From Gordonia araii NBRC 100433 (lineage in GTDB: Bacteria > Actinomycetota > Actinomycetes > Mycobacteriales > Mycobacteriaceae), in the NCBI RefSeq assembly GCF_000241265.1, contig NZ_BAEE01000013.1, positions 45,606-109,605 of the forward strand: DNA of 64,000 bases. Direction: 5' to 3'. A program made the position numbers and the translations under genes. The notes under the pieces are model-generated. The model was not told the origin of the DNA. It saw only the letters and a program-made list of their open reading frames with translations, and made no database searches. This document shows positions 32,572 to 41,617 of the stretch, in pieces. Each line of letters begins with the position of its first letter. The first letter of the stretch is position 1.

Positions 32572-34263
32572 ATGAGCGCGCCGACCCCCACTTCCCGCCG
32601 CTTGGCCATGACCGGCCGAGTGGCGGCGGCGTCTCTGATCGTCTTCAGCGCGGTCACCGCCGGCGACGCCTTGGCGACTCATGGGCGCACCGCGCGCGGC
32701 ACGACCGTCGCGGACCTCTCGCTGAGCAACAAGACCAAGGTCGCCGTCGACGAGGGGCTCGATGAACTCAAGAAGATCATCACCGCGCCCGTGCGCGTCC
32801 GCACGTCGTCGGGAAACGCCGAGTTCACCGCTGAACAGCTCGGACTGTCCTTCGACGAGCCGAAGACCATCGAGAAGGCGATGGAGCAGCCGCGCAATCC
32901 GCTGCGGCGCTTCGCCGCGATTTTCGGGTTCCAGCGCAAGGTGCGACCGGTCGTCAAAATCGATCGCGCCAAGTTCGACAAGACGCTCGACGCCGAGCGC
33001 AAGAACCTGGAGAAGGCCGCCGTCGAAGGCGGCGTGCATTTCGAGGTCCAGGGCCAGCGCGTCGTCGCCGTGCCCGACATGCCGTCGAGCGGTTTGCGGA
33101 TCAACCGTGATCGGGCAGCGACACTGGTCGCCGCGCATTGGCTCGAGGGCGACGAGATCCTTCTCCCGATGGAGCCCTTCCAGCCGACGGTGACCGCCGT
33201 GGTGGTTCGCGAGACGCTCAACGGCCCGGCTCAGCAGGCGGTGTCCGGACCGATCGCCGTGAAGGCGCGGGGTAAATCCCTCACCATCGAGCCCGCGAAG
33301 CTCGCCGGCCTGCTGACCTTCGCCCCGGACGGCAAGGGCGCGCTGGTGCCCACGGTCGACGAGGGGAAGCTCACCGGCGAACTCGGCGAGCTGAAGGCGA
33401 CGCAGTCCAAGCCGAAGAGCGCGAGGTTCACCATGTCCGGCGGACGGCCGACGGTGGTGCCGGGGAACTCGGGTTTCACCGTCGACTGGCCGGGCACGGC
33501 CGGTGCGCTGGCGGCCGCGACCGGCGGCAACCGCACCGCCGAGGTCGCCTACCGGGAGATCAAACCGAGGCTTACGACGGCGGCGGCGAAGAAGCTGGGC
33601 ATCCGTGAAGTGGTCAGCGAGTATTCGACGACCGGCTTCTCCCAGACGTCGGGCGAGAACATCCGCCGCGTCGCGCAGGTCGTCGACGGAGCGATCATCA
33701 AACCGGGAAACAAGTTCTCGCTCAACAACTTCACCGGTCCGCGCGGTGAGGCTCAGGGCTACGTCTCGTCGACGATCATCGACCACGGCCACGCGGCGAA
33801 AGCGGTCGGCGGCGGCATCTCCCAGTTCGCGACGACGCTGTACAACGCCGCGTACTTCGCCGGGCTCGAAGACATCGCCCACACCGAGCACAGCTACTAC
33901 ATCTCCCGATATCCGGAGGCGCGCGAAGCCACCGTCTACGAGGGCGCCATCGATCTCGTGTTCCGCAACAACACGCCGTACGGGATCTACGTCGAGACGG
34001 CGTGGTCGTCATCGGCCGTGACCGTGCGGTTCTGGAGCACGCAGACCGTGAAGGTCGAATCGGTCACCGGGACGCGCTACGCCTACACCGATCCGCCCAA
34101 GCTCGTGCTGCCCAAGGGGGACGACTGCGTGCCGTCGAACGGCAGCCGCGGCTTCACGACGTCGAACACCCGGATCATCACCGACCCCAAGACCGGCAAG
34201 GTGATTTCGCGGCAGACCAGGACCGTCAAGTACGACCCGGAGCCGCACGTCACGTGTAAGTAG
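32572..34263 (+). CDS. VanW-family exported protein with repeated YoaR-like domains
   Basis: 563 residues. An N-terminal basic segment and signal-anchor (MTGRVAAASLIVFSAVTAGD) precede two successive domains of the PG-binding-4 type (about 60-180 and 220-335). The C-terminal VanW domain has SEYSTTGFSQTSGENIRRVA and KAVGGGISQFATTLYNAAYF. VanW domains are found in exported proteins thought to act on or bind peptidoglycan; the catalytic activity is not established. ATG at 32572. It is preceded by the fadA2 terminator and so has its own promoter. It is followed after 52 bases by an unrelated SDR gene. Confidence 0.85.
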   Translation: MSAPTPTSRRLAMTGRVAAASLIVFSAVTAGDALATHGRTARGTTVADLSLSNKTKVAVDEGLDELKKIITAPVRVRTSSGNAEFTAEQLGLSFDEPKTIEKAMEQPRNPLRRFAAIFGFQRKVRPVVKIDRAKFDKTLDAERKNLEKAAVEGGVHFEVQGQRVVAVPDMPSSGLRINRDRAATLVAAHWLEGDEILLPMEPFQPTVTAVVVRETLNGPAQQAVSGPIAVKARGKSLTIEPAKLAGLLTFAPDGKGALVPTVDEGKLTGELGELKATQSKPKSARFTMSGGRPTVVPGNSGFTVDWPGTAGALAAATGGNRTAEVAYREIKPRLTTAAAKKLGIREVVSEYSTTGFSQTSGENIRRVAQVVDGAIIKPGNKFSLNNFTGPRGEAQGYVSSTIIDHGHAAKAVGGGISQFATTLYNAAYFAGLEDIAHTEHSYYISRYPEAREATVYEGAIDLVFRNNTPYGIYVETAWSSSAVTVRFWSTQTVKVESVTGTRYAYTDPPKLVLPKGDDCVPSNGSRGFTTSNTRIITDPKTGKVISRQTRTVKYDPEPHVTCK

Positions 34264-34315
34264 GCGATGCCAACCCCGGCGTTAGCCGCGTCACACCGTT
34301 CCGTATTCTCGCGGT

Positions 34316-35092
34316 ATGGATATCAAGGGAGCAAGTGCAATCGTCACCGGCGGTGCCTCCGGCATCGGCGCGGCCTCTGCCCGCCGCCTCGCCAAGCAGG
34401 GCGCCACGGTCGTCATCGCCGACCTGAAGGCAGAGGACGGCGAGAAGATCGCCGAGGCGATCGGCGGCAAGTTCGTCGCCGTCGACGTGACCGACACCGA
34501 GCAGATCGAGGCCGCCGTCAACGCGGCGACCGCCATCGCCCCGTTGCGCGCGGTCGTCAACTCGGCCGGCATCGGCTGGGCGCAGCGCACCGTCGGCAAG
34601 GACGGCGAGTTCGCGTCGGCGCACAATCTGGACCTGTACAAGAAGGTCATCGCCATCAACCTCGTCGGCACCTTCGACGTGGTGCGCCTCGCCGCGACCG
34701 CGATGAGCCGCAACGAGCCGAACGAGAACGGCGAGCGCGGCGCCATCGTCAACCTGGCCAGCGTCGCGGCCTTCGACGGTCAGATCGGCCAGGCCGCCTA
34801 CTCGTCGTCCAAGGGCGGCGTCGTGGGAATGACCCTGCCGGTCGCGCGCGACCTCTCGGCGGTCGGCGTCCGCGTCAACTGCATCGCGCCGGGCCTGATC
34901 GACACCCCGATTTACGGCGAGGGCCCGGAGTCGGAGGCGTTCAAGGCCAAGCTCGGCGAGAGCGTGCTCTTCCCCAAGCGTCTGGGCGTGCCCGACGAGT
35001 TGGCGTCGATGGTCGAGGAGCTGATCACCAACTCCTATATGAACGCCGAGGTCATCCGCGTCGACGGCGGCATCCGGATGCCACCGAAGTAG
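34316..35092 (+). CDS. SDR-family 3-hydroxyacyl-CoA dehydrogenase (type II / HSD10-like)
   Basis: 258 residues. Cofactor motif AIVTGGASGIGAASARRLA; NSAG near residue 82; catalytic Tyr and Lys in AAYSSSKGG; DGGIRMPPK at the C-terminus. An insertion around GWAQRTVGKDGEFASAHNLD and the ERGAIVNLASVAAFDGQIGQ segment match the HSD17B10-like group, which oxidises short- or branched-chain 3-hydroxyacyl-CoA with NAD. A role in branched-chain fatty or amino acid breakdown is likely, in keeping with the mmsAB genes, but the substrate is inferred. It ends 25 bases before a strong terminator. Confidence 0.87.
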   Translation: MDIKGASAIVTGGASGIGAASARRLAKQGATVVIADLKAEDGEKIAEAIGGKFVAVDVTDTEQIEAAVNAATAIAPLRAVVNSAGIGWAQRTVGKDGEFASAHNLDLYKKVIAINLVGTFDVVRLAATAMSRNEPNENGERGAIVNLASVAAFDGQIGQAAYSSSKGGVVGMTLPVARDLSAVGVRVNCIAPGLIDTPIYGEGPESEAFKAKLGESVLFPKRLGVPDELASMVEELITNSYMNAEVIRVDGGIRMPPK

Positions 35093-35116
35093 TTCGCACA
35101 GCAGATCCGACTACCC

Positions 35117-35156
35117 GCGACAAGCTCCAACACCTTTGTGTGTTGGAGCTTGTCGC
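35117..35156. terminator. Perfect 17-bp hairpin between convergent SDR and MFS genes
   Basis: GCGACAAGCTCCAACAC (35117-35133) and GTGTTGGAGCTTGTCGC (35140-35156) pair without mismatch around a six-base loop. It probably terminates both genes. Confidence 0.85.
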
Positions 35157-35172
35157 GTCCTGTTGGGTGCGG

Positions 35173-36432
35173 CTAGTCCGGTCGTGGACAGTCGATGTCG
35201 ACGATGGTCGCCGGACGGTCGCGGGAGCGAAGGCCGACGATCGCGGCGACCAGTGAGGCGACGGCGACGGCCACGACGAACCAGGGGAAGATCGCCGCCG
35301 TTCCGAACCTCGACGCCAGCGCGCCGGCGGTGACCGTCGGAATGGCCATCGCCAGATAGCCGAGCAGGTAGTAGGCGCTCATCACCCGTCCGCGCGCATC
35401 GGCGGGCGTCACCGCGTTGAGGTGCCGCAGGGACCCGCCGAACGCGAGGCCGAACGCGGCGCCCAGTGCAACCGAATCGGCGATGACGAACCACGTGAGA
35501 CCCGTGTGCAGCGCCCAGATCGCGCACAGCAGCGAGACGATCATCCCGATGTTGCCGACGACCGCGGTCTTGCGGGGGTTGAACCGTCCGCTCAGCCACT
35601 GGGAGACGGCCGACGCCGCGGCCATGACGGAGATGACGACGCCCACGAAGATCACCGACGGATGGCCGGTGGCGTGCTGGGTCAGGGCCGGGTAGAGGCT
35701 GAGGAAGACGCCCAGCACCGACCACGACGTGAAGATGCCGATCCCGGAGAACGCGAAATCCGTCCGGATCGCGCTCGGCACCGACGGCCGGGCGATCCGG
35801 ATGCGGTCGCCGGTCTTCCCGACGTGCGGCTCGACGAGGGCGATCAGGGCCACCAGCATCAGCGCGACGACGGCCGCGACGATCGCGAACGGCAGCCGAA
35901 GGGGGATCGACGACCACTGCGCGGCCGCCGCGGCTCCCAGTGCGGTGACCGCGATCCCGACGTTGAGCGCGACTCCGCTCACCATGCCGTTCCGGGCGCC
36001 GTCGCGCGGACGCACGTCGAGCAGGGCGGCGCCGGACACGACCGTGATCGCGCCGATCGCGGCACCGTGCAGGAACCGCGCGACGATCAGCTGCCAGGCC
36101 GAGCCGGCGATCAAGAACAGACCGAGGCCGGTGAGGATCGCCAGCGCCGCGGTGATCAGCACCGGCTTGCGCCCGATGGCGTCGGAGATCGGCCCGACGG
36201 TGAGCGCCGAGGCGAGCGCCCCGATCGCGTAGACCGCGAAGACGACGGTGATCGTCAACGGGCTCAGTCCCCACTGCTCCTGGTAGATCGGGTACAGCGG
36301 CGACGGCAGACCGGATACGCCGAGGGCGAGGGCCAGCAGGGAGAGCAGGTATCCGAAGGCCCACCGTTGCGGGTGATCGCTTCGCTCGCGCGTCGCAGGT
36401 GTGCTGGGCGCGTCGTCGACTGTGTCGGTCAT
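35173..36432 (-). CDS. Major facilitator superfamily transporter
   Basis: 419 residues with twelve predicted membrane helices. The family signature between helices 2 and 3 is VGPISDAIGRKPVLITAALA. Helix 4 carries VARFLHGAAIGAITVVSG. The weaker repeat in the second half is LSGRFNPRKTAVVGN. The layout is that of drug/metabolite exporters, but the substrate cannot be named. The ATG at 36432 overlaps the stop of the small HhH gene (ATGA), so the two are translated together. It ends 17 bases after the convergent terminator hairpin. Confidence 0.85.
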   Translation of the reverse strand: MTDTVDDAPSTPATRERSDHPQRWAFGYLLSLLALALGVSGLPSPLYPIYQEQWGLSPLTITVVFAVYAIGALASALTVGPISDAIGRKPVLITAALAILTGLGLFLIAGSAWQLIVARFLHGAAIGAITVVSGAALLDVRPRDGARNGMVSGVALNVGIAVTALGAAAAAQWSSIPLRLPFAIVAAVVALMLVALIALVEPHVGKTGDRIRIARPSVPSAIRTDFAFSGIGIFTSWSVLGVFLSLYPALTQHATGHPSVIFVGVVISVMAAASAVSQWLSGRFNPRKTAVVGNIGMIVSLLCAIWALHTGLTWFVIADSVALGAAFGLAFGGSLRHLNAVTPADARGRVMSAYYLLGYLAMAIPTVTAGALASRFGTAAIFPWFVVAVAVASLVAAIVGLRSRDRPATIVDIDCPRPD

Positions 36433-36632
36433 TCGTCCTTGAAACTCATTCCCCTGGCACCGAGTTCGTCGCGCAGAATGCGGATCGCCTTGGGGCCGAC
36501 GCCGTGGATGGCAAGCAGCTCCCGTGCGGTGTATCCGGTCAGCTGGTCGAACGTGGTGATGCCGTTGGCCGCCAGTTCGCGGGGCGCGACCTTCCCCATC
36601 GAAGAGGGGAACTCGCTCGCGGCCGGATTCAT
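36429..36632 (-). CDS. Small helix-hairpin-helix protein
   Basis: 67 residues starting MNPAASEFPSSMGKVA at ATG 36632. Residues 15-60 form an HhH-type domain like the RNA polymerase alpha C-terminal fold: APRELAANGITTFDQLTGYT then LLAIHGVGPKAIRILRDEL. Such small proteins are often called DNA-binding and have no settled function. It overlaps the downstream MFS gene by four bases. Longer in-frame upstream sequence runs into the fadE5 terminator region and is Arg/Ser-rich, so the short form is preferred. Confidence 0.75.
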   Translation of the reverse strand: MNPAASEFPSSMGKVAPRELAANGITTFDQLTGYTARELLAIHGVGPKAIRILRDELGARGMSFKDE

Positions 36633-36707
36633 TCCCCGACGGTACCGCGCGAGCGGGAGCGGGCGGTGGCCGGTTCGAGCGGAGCCGGGGGACCGTTTCA
36701 CGAACGA

Positions 36708-36735
36708 CGGCCCGCGACGAAGTCGTCGCGGGCCG
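36708..36735. terminator. Hairpin downstream of fadE5
   Basis: CGGCCCGCGACGA (36708-36720) and TCGTCGCGGGCCG (36723-36735) form a perfect 13-bp stem with a two-base loop, 24 bases after the fadE5 stop. Confidence 0.8.
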
Positions 36736-36759
36736 CCGTACGTGCTGTGCTCAGCCGAA

Positions 36760-38595
36760 TCAGAACGCGGCTTCGTCGAGTTCCATGATGTCGTTGTCGA
36801 TGTTCTCGAGGATGGCGCGGGTCGAGGTGAGCTGCGGCAGCATGTTCTTCGCGAAGAACGATGCGACGGCGACCTTGCCCTCGTAGAAGGCCTTGTCGTC
36901 GCCCGCGGCACCGGCGTCCAGCGCGGCGAGGGCGACCTCGGCCTGGCGCAGCAGCAGCCAGCCGATGACCAGATCGCCGACGGCGAGCAGGAAGCGCACC
37001 GAACCGGTGCCGACCTTGTACAGCTGCTTCGGGTCCTCCTGCGCGGACATGAGGAAGCCGGTCAGCGTCGCCGCCATGCCCTGCACGTCCTCCAGCGCGG
37101 TGTTGAGCAGTGCGCGCTCGCCCTTGAGACGGCCGTCGACCTCGTCGTTCTTGATGAACTCGGAGATCTGGCCGGCGACGTGCGCGAGGGCCTGGCCCTT
37201 GTCGCGGATGATCTTCCGGAAGAAGAAGTCCTGCGCCTGGATCGCGGTCGTGCCTTCATAGAGAGAGTCGATCTTCGAGTCGCGGATGTACTGCTCGATC
37301 GGGTAGTCCTGCAGGAAGCCCGAACCGCCGAGGGTCTGCAGCGACTCGGTGAGCTTCTCGTAGGCGCGCTCGGAGCCGACGCCCTTGACGATCGGCAGCA
37401 TCAGGTCGTTGACCTTGAACGCCATGTCCTTGTCGGCGCCGGTGACGACCTGGGCGGTCGCCTCGTCCTGGTGCGCCGCGGTGAACAGGTAGACCGCGCG
37501 CAGACCCTCGGCGTAGGCCTTCTGGGTCATCAGCGAACGGCGCACGTCCGGGTGGTGGGTGATGGTGACGCGCGGTGCGGTCTTGTCGGTCATCTGCGTC
37601 AGGTCGGCGCCCTGCACGCGCTGCTTGGCGTACTCCAGCGCGTTGAGGTAGCCGGTCGAGAGCGTCGAGATGGCCTTGGTGCCGACCATCATGCGGGCGT
37701 GCTCGATGACGTCGAACATCTGGGCGATGCCGTTGTGGACCTCGCCGACGAGCCAGCCCTTGGCCGGCACGCCGTGCTGGCCGAAGGTCAGCTCACAGGT
37801 GGCCGACGCCTTGAGGCCCATCTTGTGCTCGACGTTGGTCACGAAGACACCGTTGCGCTCACCGAACTCCTGCGTCTCGAAGTCGAAGTGGACCTTCGGG
37901 ACGTAGAACAGCGACAGGCCCTTGGTGCCGGGGCCGGCGCCCTCGGGGCGGGCGAGCACCAGGTGGAAGACGTTCTCGAACATGTCGTCGGAGTCGGCCG
38001 AGGTGATGAAGCGCTTCACACCGTCGATGTGCCAGCTGCCGTCTTCCTGCTGGACGGCCTTGGTGCGGCCCGCGCCGACGTCGGAGCCGGCGTCGGGCTC
38101 GGTGAGGACCATGGTGGCGCCCCAGCCGCGCTCGGCGATGATCTTGGCCCATTCCTTCTGCTCGTCGGTGCCGTTGTTGTAGAAGACCTGGGCGAACGAC
38201 GGGCCGGCCATGTACATGAAGGCGGCCGGCTGGGCGCCGAGCATCAGCTCCGCGATGCTCCACTTGACCGACGAGGGCACCGGAACGCCGCCCAGCTCCT
38301 CGTTCAGCCCGGTGAACTGCCAGCCCGACTCCTGGAAGGTGTTGACGGCCTTCTTGAAGCCTTCGGGGATGGCGATGGTGTGGGTCTCCGGGTCGAACAC
38401 CGGCGGGTTGCGGTCGGTGTCGGCGAAGGGCTCGGCGATCGGGCCCTCGGCCAGCGCCGCGACCTCGCGAAGCATGTCGTTGACGGTGTCGCGGTCCAGG
38501 TCGCTGAACTCGCCTTCACCGAGGACCTTTTCCAGGTCGAGAACCTCGAACAGGTTGAACTGAAGGTCACGCAGGTTGGACTTGTAATGGCCCAT
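36760..38595 (-). CDS. fadE5: Acyl-CoA dehydrogenase FadE5
   Basis: 611 residues, the longer FadE5-type dehydrogenase. FAD-binding region [20 protein letters not shown] (near residues 162-181); [11 protein letters not shown]; helical C-terminal domain with [20 protein letters not shown]; catalytic Glu in [18 protein letters not shown]. An extra C-terminal helical part follows, as in long-chain-type enzymes. It oxidises acyl-CoA to trans-2-enoyl-CoA in beta-oxidation, with broad chain length in the mycobacterial homologue. It starts [16 protein letters not shown], as in that group. A TTACTC-type operator lies about 100 bases upstream. Confidence 0.95.
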   Translation of the reverse strand: MGHYKSNLRDLQFNLFEVLDLEKVLGEGEFSDLDRDTVNDMLREVAALAEGPIAEPFADTDRNPPVFDPETHTIAIPEGFKKAVNTFQESGWQFTGLNEELGGVPVPSSVKWSIAELMLGAQPAAFMYMAGPSFAQVFYNNGTDEQKEWAKIIAERGWGATMVLTEPDAGSDVGAGRTKAVQQEDGSWHIDGVKRFITSADSDDMFENVFHLVLARPEGAGPGTKGLSLFYVPKVHFDFETQEFGERNGVFVTNVEHKMGLKASATCELTFGQHGVPAKGWLVGEVHNGIAQMFDVIEHARMMVGTKAISTLSTGYLNALEYAKQRVQGADLTQMTDKTAPRVTITHHPDVRRSLMTQKAYAEGLRAVYLFTAAHQDEATAQVVTGADKDMAFKVNDLMLPIVKGVGSERAYEKLTESLQTLGGSGFLQDYPIEQYIRDSKIDSLYEGTTAIQAQDFFFRKIIRDKGQALAHVAGQISEFIKNDEVDGRLKGERALLNTALEDVQGMAATLTGFLMSAQEDPKQLYKVGTGSVRFLLAVGDLVIGWLLLRQAEVALAALDAGAAGDDKAFYEGKVAVASFFAKNMLPQLTSTRAILENIDNDIMELDEAAF

Positions 38596-38696
38596 GGTGG
38601 TGCATTCCTTTTGTCTTGGGCTGGTCGGGTCGGAGAGGCCCGATGGGGATTCGCTGTTGGGTTGTCGTCGCGGAGCCAGCGCCCCGGCGAGCTAAG

Positions 38697-38710
38697 TTAC
38701 TCGTCGGTAA
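38697..38710. promoter_or_regulatory. TTACTC-type operator upstream of fadE5
   Basis: TTACTC-GT-CGGTAA, with outer arms GTTAC/GTAAC perfect from 38696 to 38711. It differs from the two other sites only in the right half. GAATACTC lies 9 bases beyond it, as it also does next to the fadA2 site. Confidence 0.6.
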
Positions 38711-38782
38711 CCAGGCTAGAATACTCCTAGATCCCGGGCTCGGACAACTGGAGGTTCTGTGAACTCGATCAACCGGCCCGCA

Positions 38783-39553
38783 TCACAGCTTATCGCGTAG
38801 AAACTCCAGGTCATCGGGGATTCCGGGGGCCGGAGTCTCGAGCACCACGGGAGCGTCGGCGGCGGCGATGACGCCGAGGAGAACGTCGGGGTCGATGTGG
38901 CCGTCGGCGAGGTTCGCGTGCCGGTCGCGCCCCGAGTCGAACTCGTCGCGCGAATTGTTCAAGTGCACGAGGTCGATACGGCCGGTGATAGCGCGGACGC
39001 GCTCGACGAGCCCGACGAGGTCCTCGCCGCCGGCCCACGCGTGGCAGGTGTCGAGGCAGAACCCGGCCTGCTCGTAGTCGCCGACCGCGTCCCACAGGCG
39101 CTCGATGGACTCGAGGGTGCGTGCCATCGCGTGATCGCCCCCCGCGGTGTTCTCGATCAGGATCGGCACCCCGAAACCGCCCTTGTCCTCCTGGCGCTCG
39201 AAGAGCTTGCGCCAATTCTCGAAGCCGAGCGCGGACTCCTCCCCGTCGCGGAGATGGCCCCCGTGGACGACGAGGCCGAAGGCGCCGAGTTCGGCGGCGG
39301 CCGCGGCCTGCTGTTCGACCGCCTTGCGGGACGGCATCCGCAGCCGGTTGTTCAGGCTCGCAACGTTGATCTGGTAGCTGGAGTGGACGACGACGTCGAT
39401 GGGCGAGGCGGCGATCGCCTCGGCGTCGGACCGTTGCTCGGGCTTCTTCCAGCCCTGCGGGTCGGTGACGAACATCTGGAAGAGGTCGATGCCGAGCTCC
39501 TCGGCTGTCGCCAGCGGGTTGTCGTCCTCGCGCAGGTGGGCTCCGATTCGCAT
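38783..39553 (-). CDS. nfo: Endonuclease IV-type AP endonuclease (deoxyribonuclease IV)
   Basis: 256 residues with the full metal-site series of the Nfo family: HSSYQINVAS, VVHGGHLRDG, LIENTAGG, FCLDTCHAWAGG, VHLNNSRDEFDSGRDRHANL, DGHI and a C-terminal LETPAPG. The enzyme cuts DNA 5' to abasic sites with three zinc or manganese ions in base-excision repair. Length is slightly short compared with 280-residue relatives, but no motif is missing. The ATG at 39553 gives the normal MRIGAHL start. It stands alone between fadE5's promoter region and a small unknown gene. Confidence 0.9.
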   Translation of the reverse strand: MRIGAHLREDDNPLATAEELGIDLFQMFVTDPQGWKKPEQRSDAEAIAASPIDVVVHSSYQINVASLNNRLRMPSRKAVEQQAAAAAELGAFGLVVHGGHLRDGEESALGFENWRKLFERQEDKGGFGVPILIENTAGGDHAMARTLESIERLWDAVGDYEQAGFCLDTCHAWAGGEDLVGLVERVRAITGRIDLVHLNNSRDEFDSGRDRHANLADGHIDPDVLLGVIAAADAPVVLETPAPGIPDDLEFLRDKL

Positions 39554-39598
39554 GGCTCTACGATAGGCGGCACGAGGCCAGCGTGAACCGACTGCGCG

Positions 39599-39829
39599 TC
39601 AGAGTTGAGCGTCGACGTCGTCGCCGATCTCGTATTCCGTCTCCACCGACATGGGTACGCCCGGTGCGATCAGCAGGCTGCACGGCGTCGAGCTGTCGGG
39701 GTAGAGGGTGAACCACTGGTGGTTCACACCGGTGCCGTACACCGATTCGAGCACGCGCTGCAGACGCGCCTCGCCTTCGCGGTTGAGGATGTACTTGCTG
39801 CCGCCGTAGTGCAGGAACCGATTGGGCAT
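39599..39829 (-). CDS. Small conserved-looking protein of unknown function
   Basis: 76 residues starting MPNRFLHYGGSKYILN at ATG 39829, behind GGAGG four bases upstream; an ATG at 39844 in frame is an alternative. No membrane segment or known motif is visible. The sequence is mixed alpha/beta in character, with several Tyr and Trp (HQWFTLYPDSS). Codon use is normal for the window, so it is likely a real gene. Between nfo and the osmC-like gene, all on one strand. Confidence 0.65.
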   Translation of the reverse strand: MPNRFLHYGGSKYILNREGEARLQRVLESVYGTGVNHQWFTLYPDSSTPCSLLIAPGVPMSVETEYEIGDDVDAQL

Positions 39830-39905
39830 GAGGGCCTCCGACATTGCTGTGACCTGAGTCACCATGATACGGAGGCGGGCTGGCGCTCGCCGCGAATACC
39901 GCGGC

Positions 39906-40394
39906 TCAGATGCCGGGGGATCCGGGCGCAGAACCGACGACGACCGTCGCGTCGTGGCGTACCGGGAAGTTGACCGAGTTCGCGATGAAACACCACTCGT
40001 GTGCTCGGTCGTGTGCGGCGAGCGCGTCGGCGACCATCGACTCGTCGGCGACCGTGACACGAGGCCGCAGCACGACCTCGCTGAAGGAGCCGCCGTTGCC
40101 GTCCTGGCGCATCGTTCCGGTCGCCTCATCGCGGTAGGCGAGCACGACGACGCCGGCTTCGACGCAGGCGTGCAGGTAGGCGAGCAGGTGACATTCCGAC
40201 AGCGCTGCGACGAGGAAGTCCTCGGGGTTCCACCGCGCCGGGTCGCCGCGGAAGGCCTTGTCCGCCGACGCGAGCAGGACCGGCTTTCCGTCGGCCTCGA
40301 TACTCGCGCAGCGGTCGTAGTCCCGGTAACCGCTAGTCCCCGTTCCGCGGTTGCCGGTCCAGGTGGTCGTGAGGCGGTAGCGGTGCTCGGACAT
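39906..40394 (-). CDS. OsmC-family protein
   Basis: 162 residues. The two redox-active cysteines of the OsmC/Ohr fold are visible in LSECHLLAYLHACVEAG (near residue 69) and HEWCFIANSVNFPV (near 136). The RWNPEDFLVAALSECH context belongs to the YhfA/OsmC-like branch. Members reduce organic hydroperoxides with thiol help. The start is ATG 40394. A perfect hairpin at 40440-40470 upstream separates it from the DUF4185 gene, whose 3' end faces it. Confidence 0.87.
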   Translation of the reverse strand: MSEHRYRLTTTWTGNRGTGTSGYRDYDRCASIEADGKPVLLASADKAFRGDPARWNPEDFLVAALSECHLLAYLHACVEAGVVVLAYRDEATGTMRQDGNGGSFSEVVLRPRVTVADESMVADALAAHDRAHEWCFIANSVNFPVRHDATVVVGSAPGSPGI

Positions 40395-40439
40395 TGATCA
40401 GCCTTCCGGTCGGCTAAGAGATTCGGGTGGAGAGAGCAA

Positions 40440-40470
40440 GCGAGCCCCGCACCTGATGTGCGGGGCTCGC
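40440..40470 (-). terminator. Perfect 13-bp hairpin after the DUF4185 gene
   Basis: GCGAGCCCCGCAC (40440-40452) and GTGCGGGGCTCGC (40458-40470), loop five bases, 18 bases beyond the stop of the DUF4185 gene on its strand. Confidence 0.85.
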
Positions 40471-40487
40471 CGGCCGTTCGTGCGCTG

Positions 40488-41552
40488 CTACGGGCGGCGC
40501 AGGTTCACGCGCATCAGGTACACCTGGTACCCGTGCCAGATCGAGTAGGTGAAGAACATCGTCGGGCCCTCGAGCGACCAGGGGTGGATGAACGGCGCGT
40601 AGCCGCCCATCGGGTCGTTGGCCGGCACGATGTTGTGCCCGCGAGTCCACGGACCCTGGGGATTAGGCGCGGTGCGCATCGTCGCACCGTCGCGCGTCGC
40701 GAGCGACACGTAGCGGCCGAGGTACTTGTTGTAGGCCACCGACATCTCGCCGGTCGGTGCGCTCATGATCGGCGTCGCGGCCGACGGGCGGGCCTTCACC
40801 CAGCGGCGCACCGACCAGTACTCGTAGGCGCCGAGATTCTCGATCTTCGCCTCGGGTACGCGGGCCAGGTAGACGGCGCCGTAGCGGCCGCTGGGCGTGC
40901 CGTAGACGTAGACGTAGCCGCCGTCCTTCATCATCGAGGTCTGCTGGAACTTGCGGTTGCCCTTGTAATTGGGGCGGTAGGCGGTGATGCGCTTGAAGCT
41001 GCGGCCGTTGTTGCCCGACACCGCGAGTGCCCCGTACCGCGTCTGCCAGCGTCCTGCGTCGCCCCACAGGTTGACCGCCTGGATGCCCATGTACTGCTTG
41101 CCCTTCACCGAGACGCCGCCGGTGGGGACTATGGTGATCTCGCGGCGGGTGGGCTTGATGAGCCGCTTCGCGTGTCCGGGCGGGCCGGAGTGGCCGGTGA
41201 AGGTCAGGCCGTCGAAGAGATTGCGGTCGCGGCTGCGCAGCAGCGCGTTGGACCGGATGTGGAAGAGCTGCCCGCGCAGGAGCGACCACCCGTTGAACGA
41301 CTGGGTGTCGCCGAAGGCGGCGAGGATCTCGTTGCGTCCGTTGTCCCAGAGGATGCCCAAGTCGGTACCGATGATGTTGTACCGGCCGACGGTGTCGTTG
41401 ATCGATCCCGGGCCCGTGATGCGCGCGACGGTGTGCCCGCGTCCGGCGACGAATGCGTCGGCCTCCGGGGCGGTGGCGGTCGCCAGGGCTGCGGCGGTCG
41501 CGCCGGCGACGGCAAGCGCGACCGACTTCACACGGAGAGAACGAGAAAGCAT
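40488..41552 (-). CDS. Secreted DUF4185 protein, possible D-arabinanase (GH183-like)
   Basis: 354 residues. A signal peptide (MLSRSLRVKSVALAVAGATA, cleavage after about residue 35, near PEADAF) precedes a single beta-propeller-like domain. Motifs are RYNIIGTDLGILWDNG and AAFGDTQSFNGW near the N-terminus, then repeated strands such as GGYVYVYGTPSGRYGAVYLA and YLGRYVSLATRDGATM. From memory, some mycobacterial DUF4185 proteins were shown to be endo-D-arabinanases and founded GH183. In an arabinan-walled organism, wall turnover is a fair guess. This member has not been tested, and I cannot assign the catalytic acids by eye. Confidence 0.82.
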   Translation of the reverse strand: MLSRSLRVKSVALAVAGATAAALATATAPEADAFVAGRGHTVARITGPGSINDTVGRYNIIGTDLGILWDNGRNEILAAFGDTQSFNGWSLLRGQLFHIRSNALLRSRDRNLFDGLTFTGHSGPPGHAKRLIKPTRREITIVPTGGVSVKGKQYMGIQAVNLWGDAGRWQTRYGALAVSGNNGRSFKRITAYRPNYKGNRKFQQTSMMKDGGYVYVYGTPSGRYGAVYLARVPEAKIENLGAYEYWSVRRWVKARPSAATPIMSAPTGEMSVAYNKYLGRYVSLATRDGATMRTAPNPQGPWTRGHNIVPANDPMGGYAPFIHPWSLEGPTMFFTYSIWHGYQVYLMRVNLRRP

Positions 41553-41617
41553 GGATCGCAGGCTACCAGCGATCGTTATCGCTTTGAGACTCCGACCCGG
41601 TAACAGTGTGATGTAGC

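Noticed and set aside
35422..38730. Very long open frame (about 1,100 codons) on the + strand opposite the MFS and fadE5 genes.
   Set aside because: It is the antisense shadow of two clear genes in high-GC DNA: Arg/Gly/Asp-rich, with no motif.
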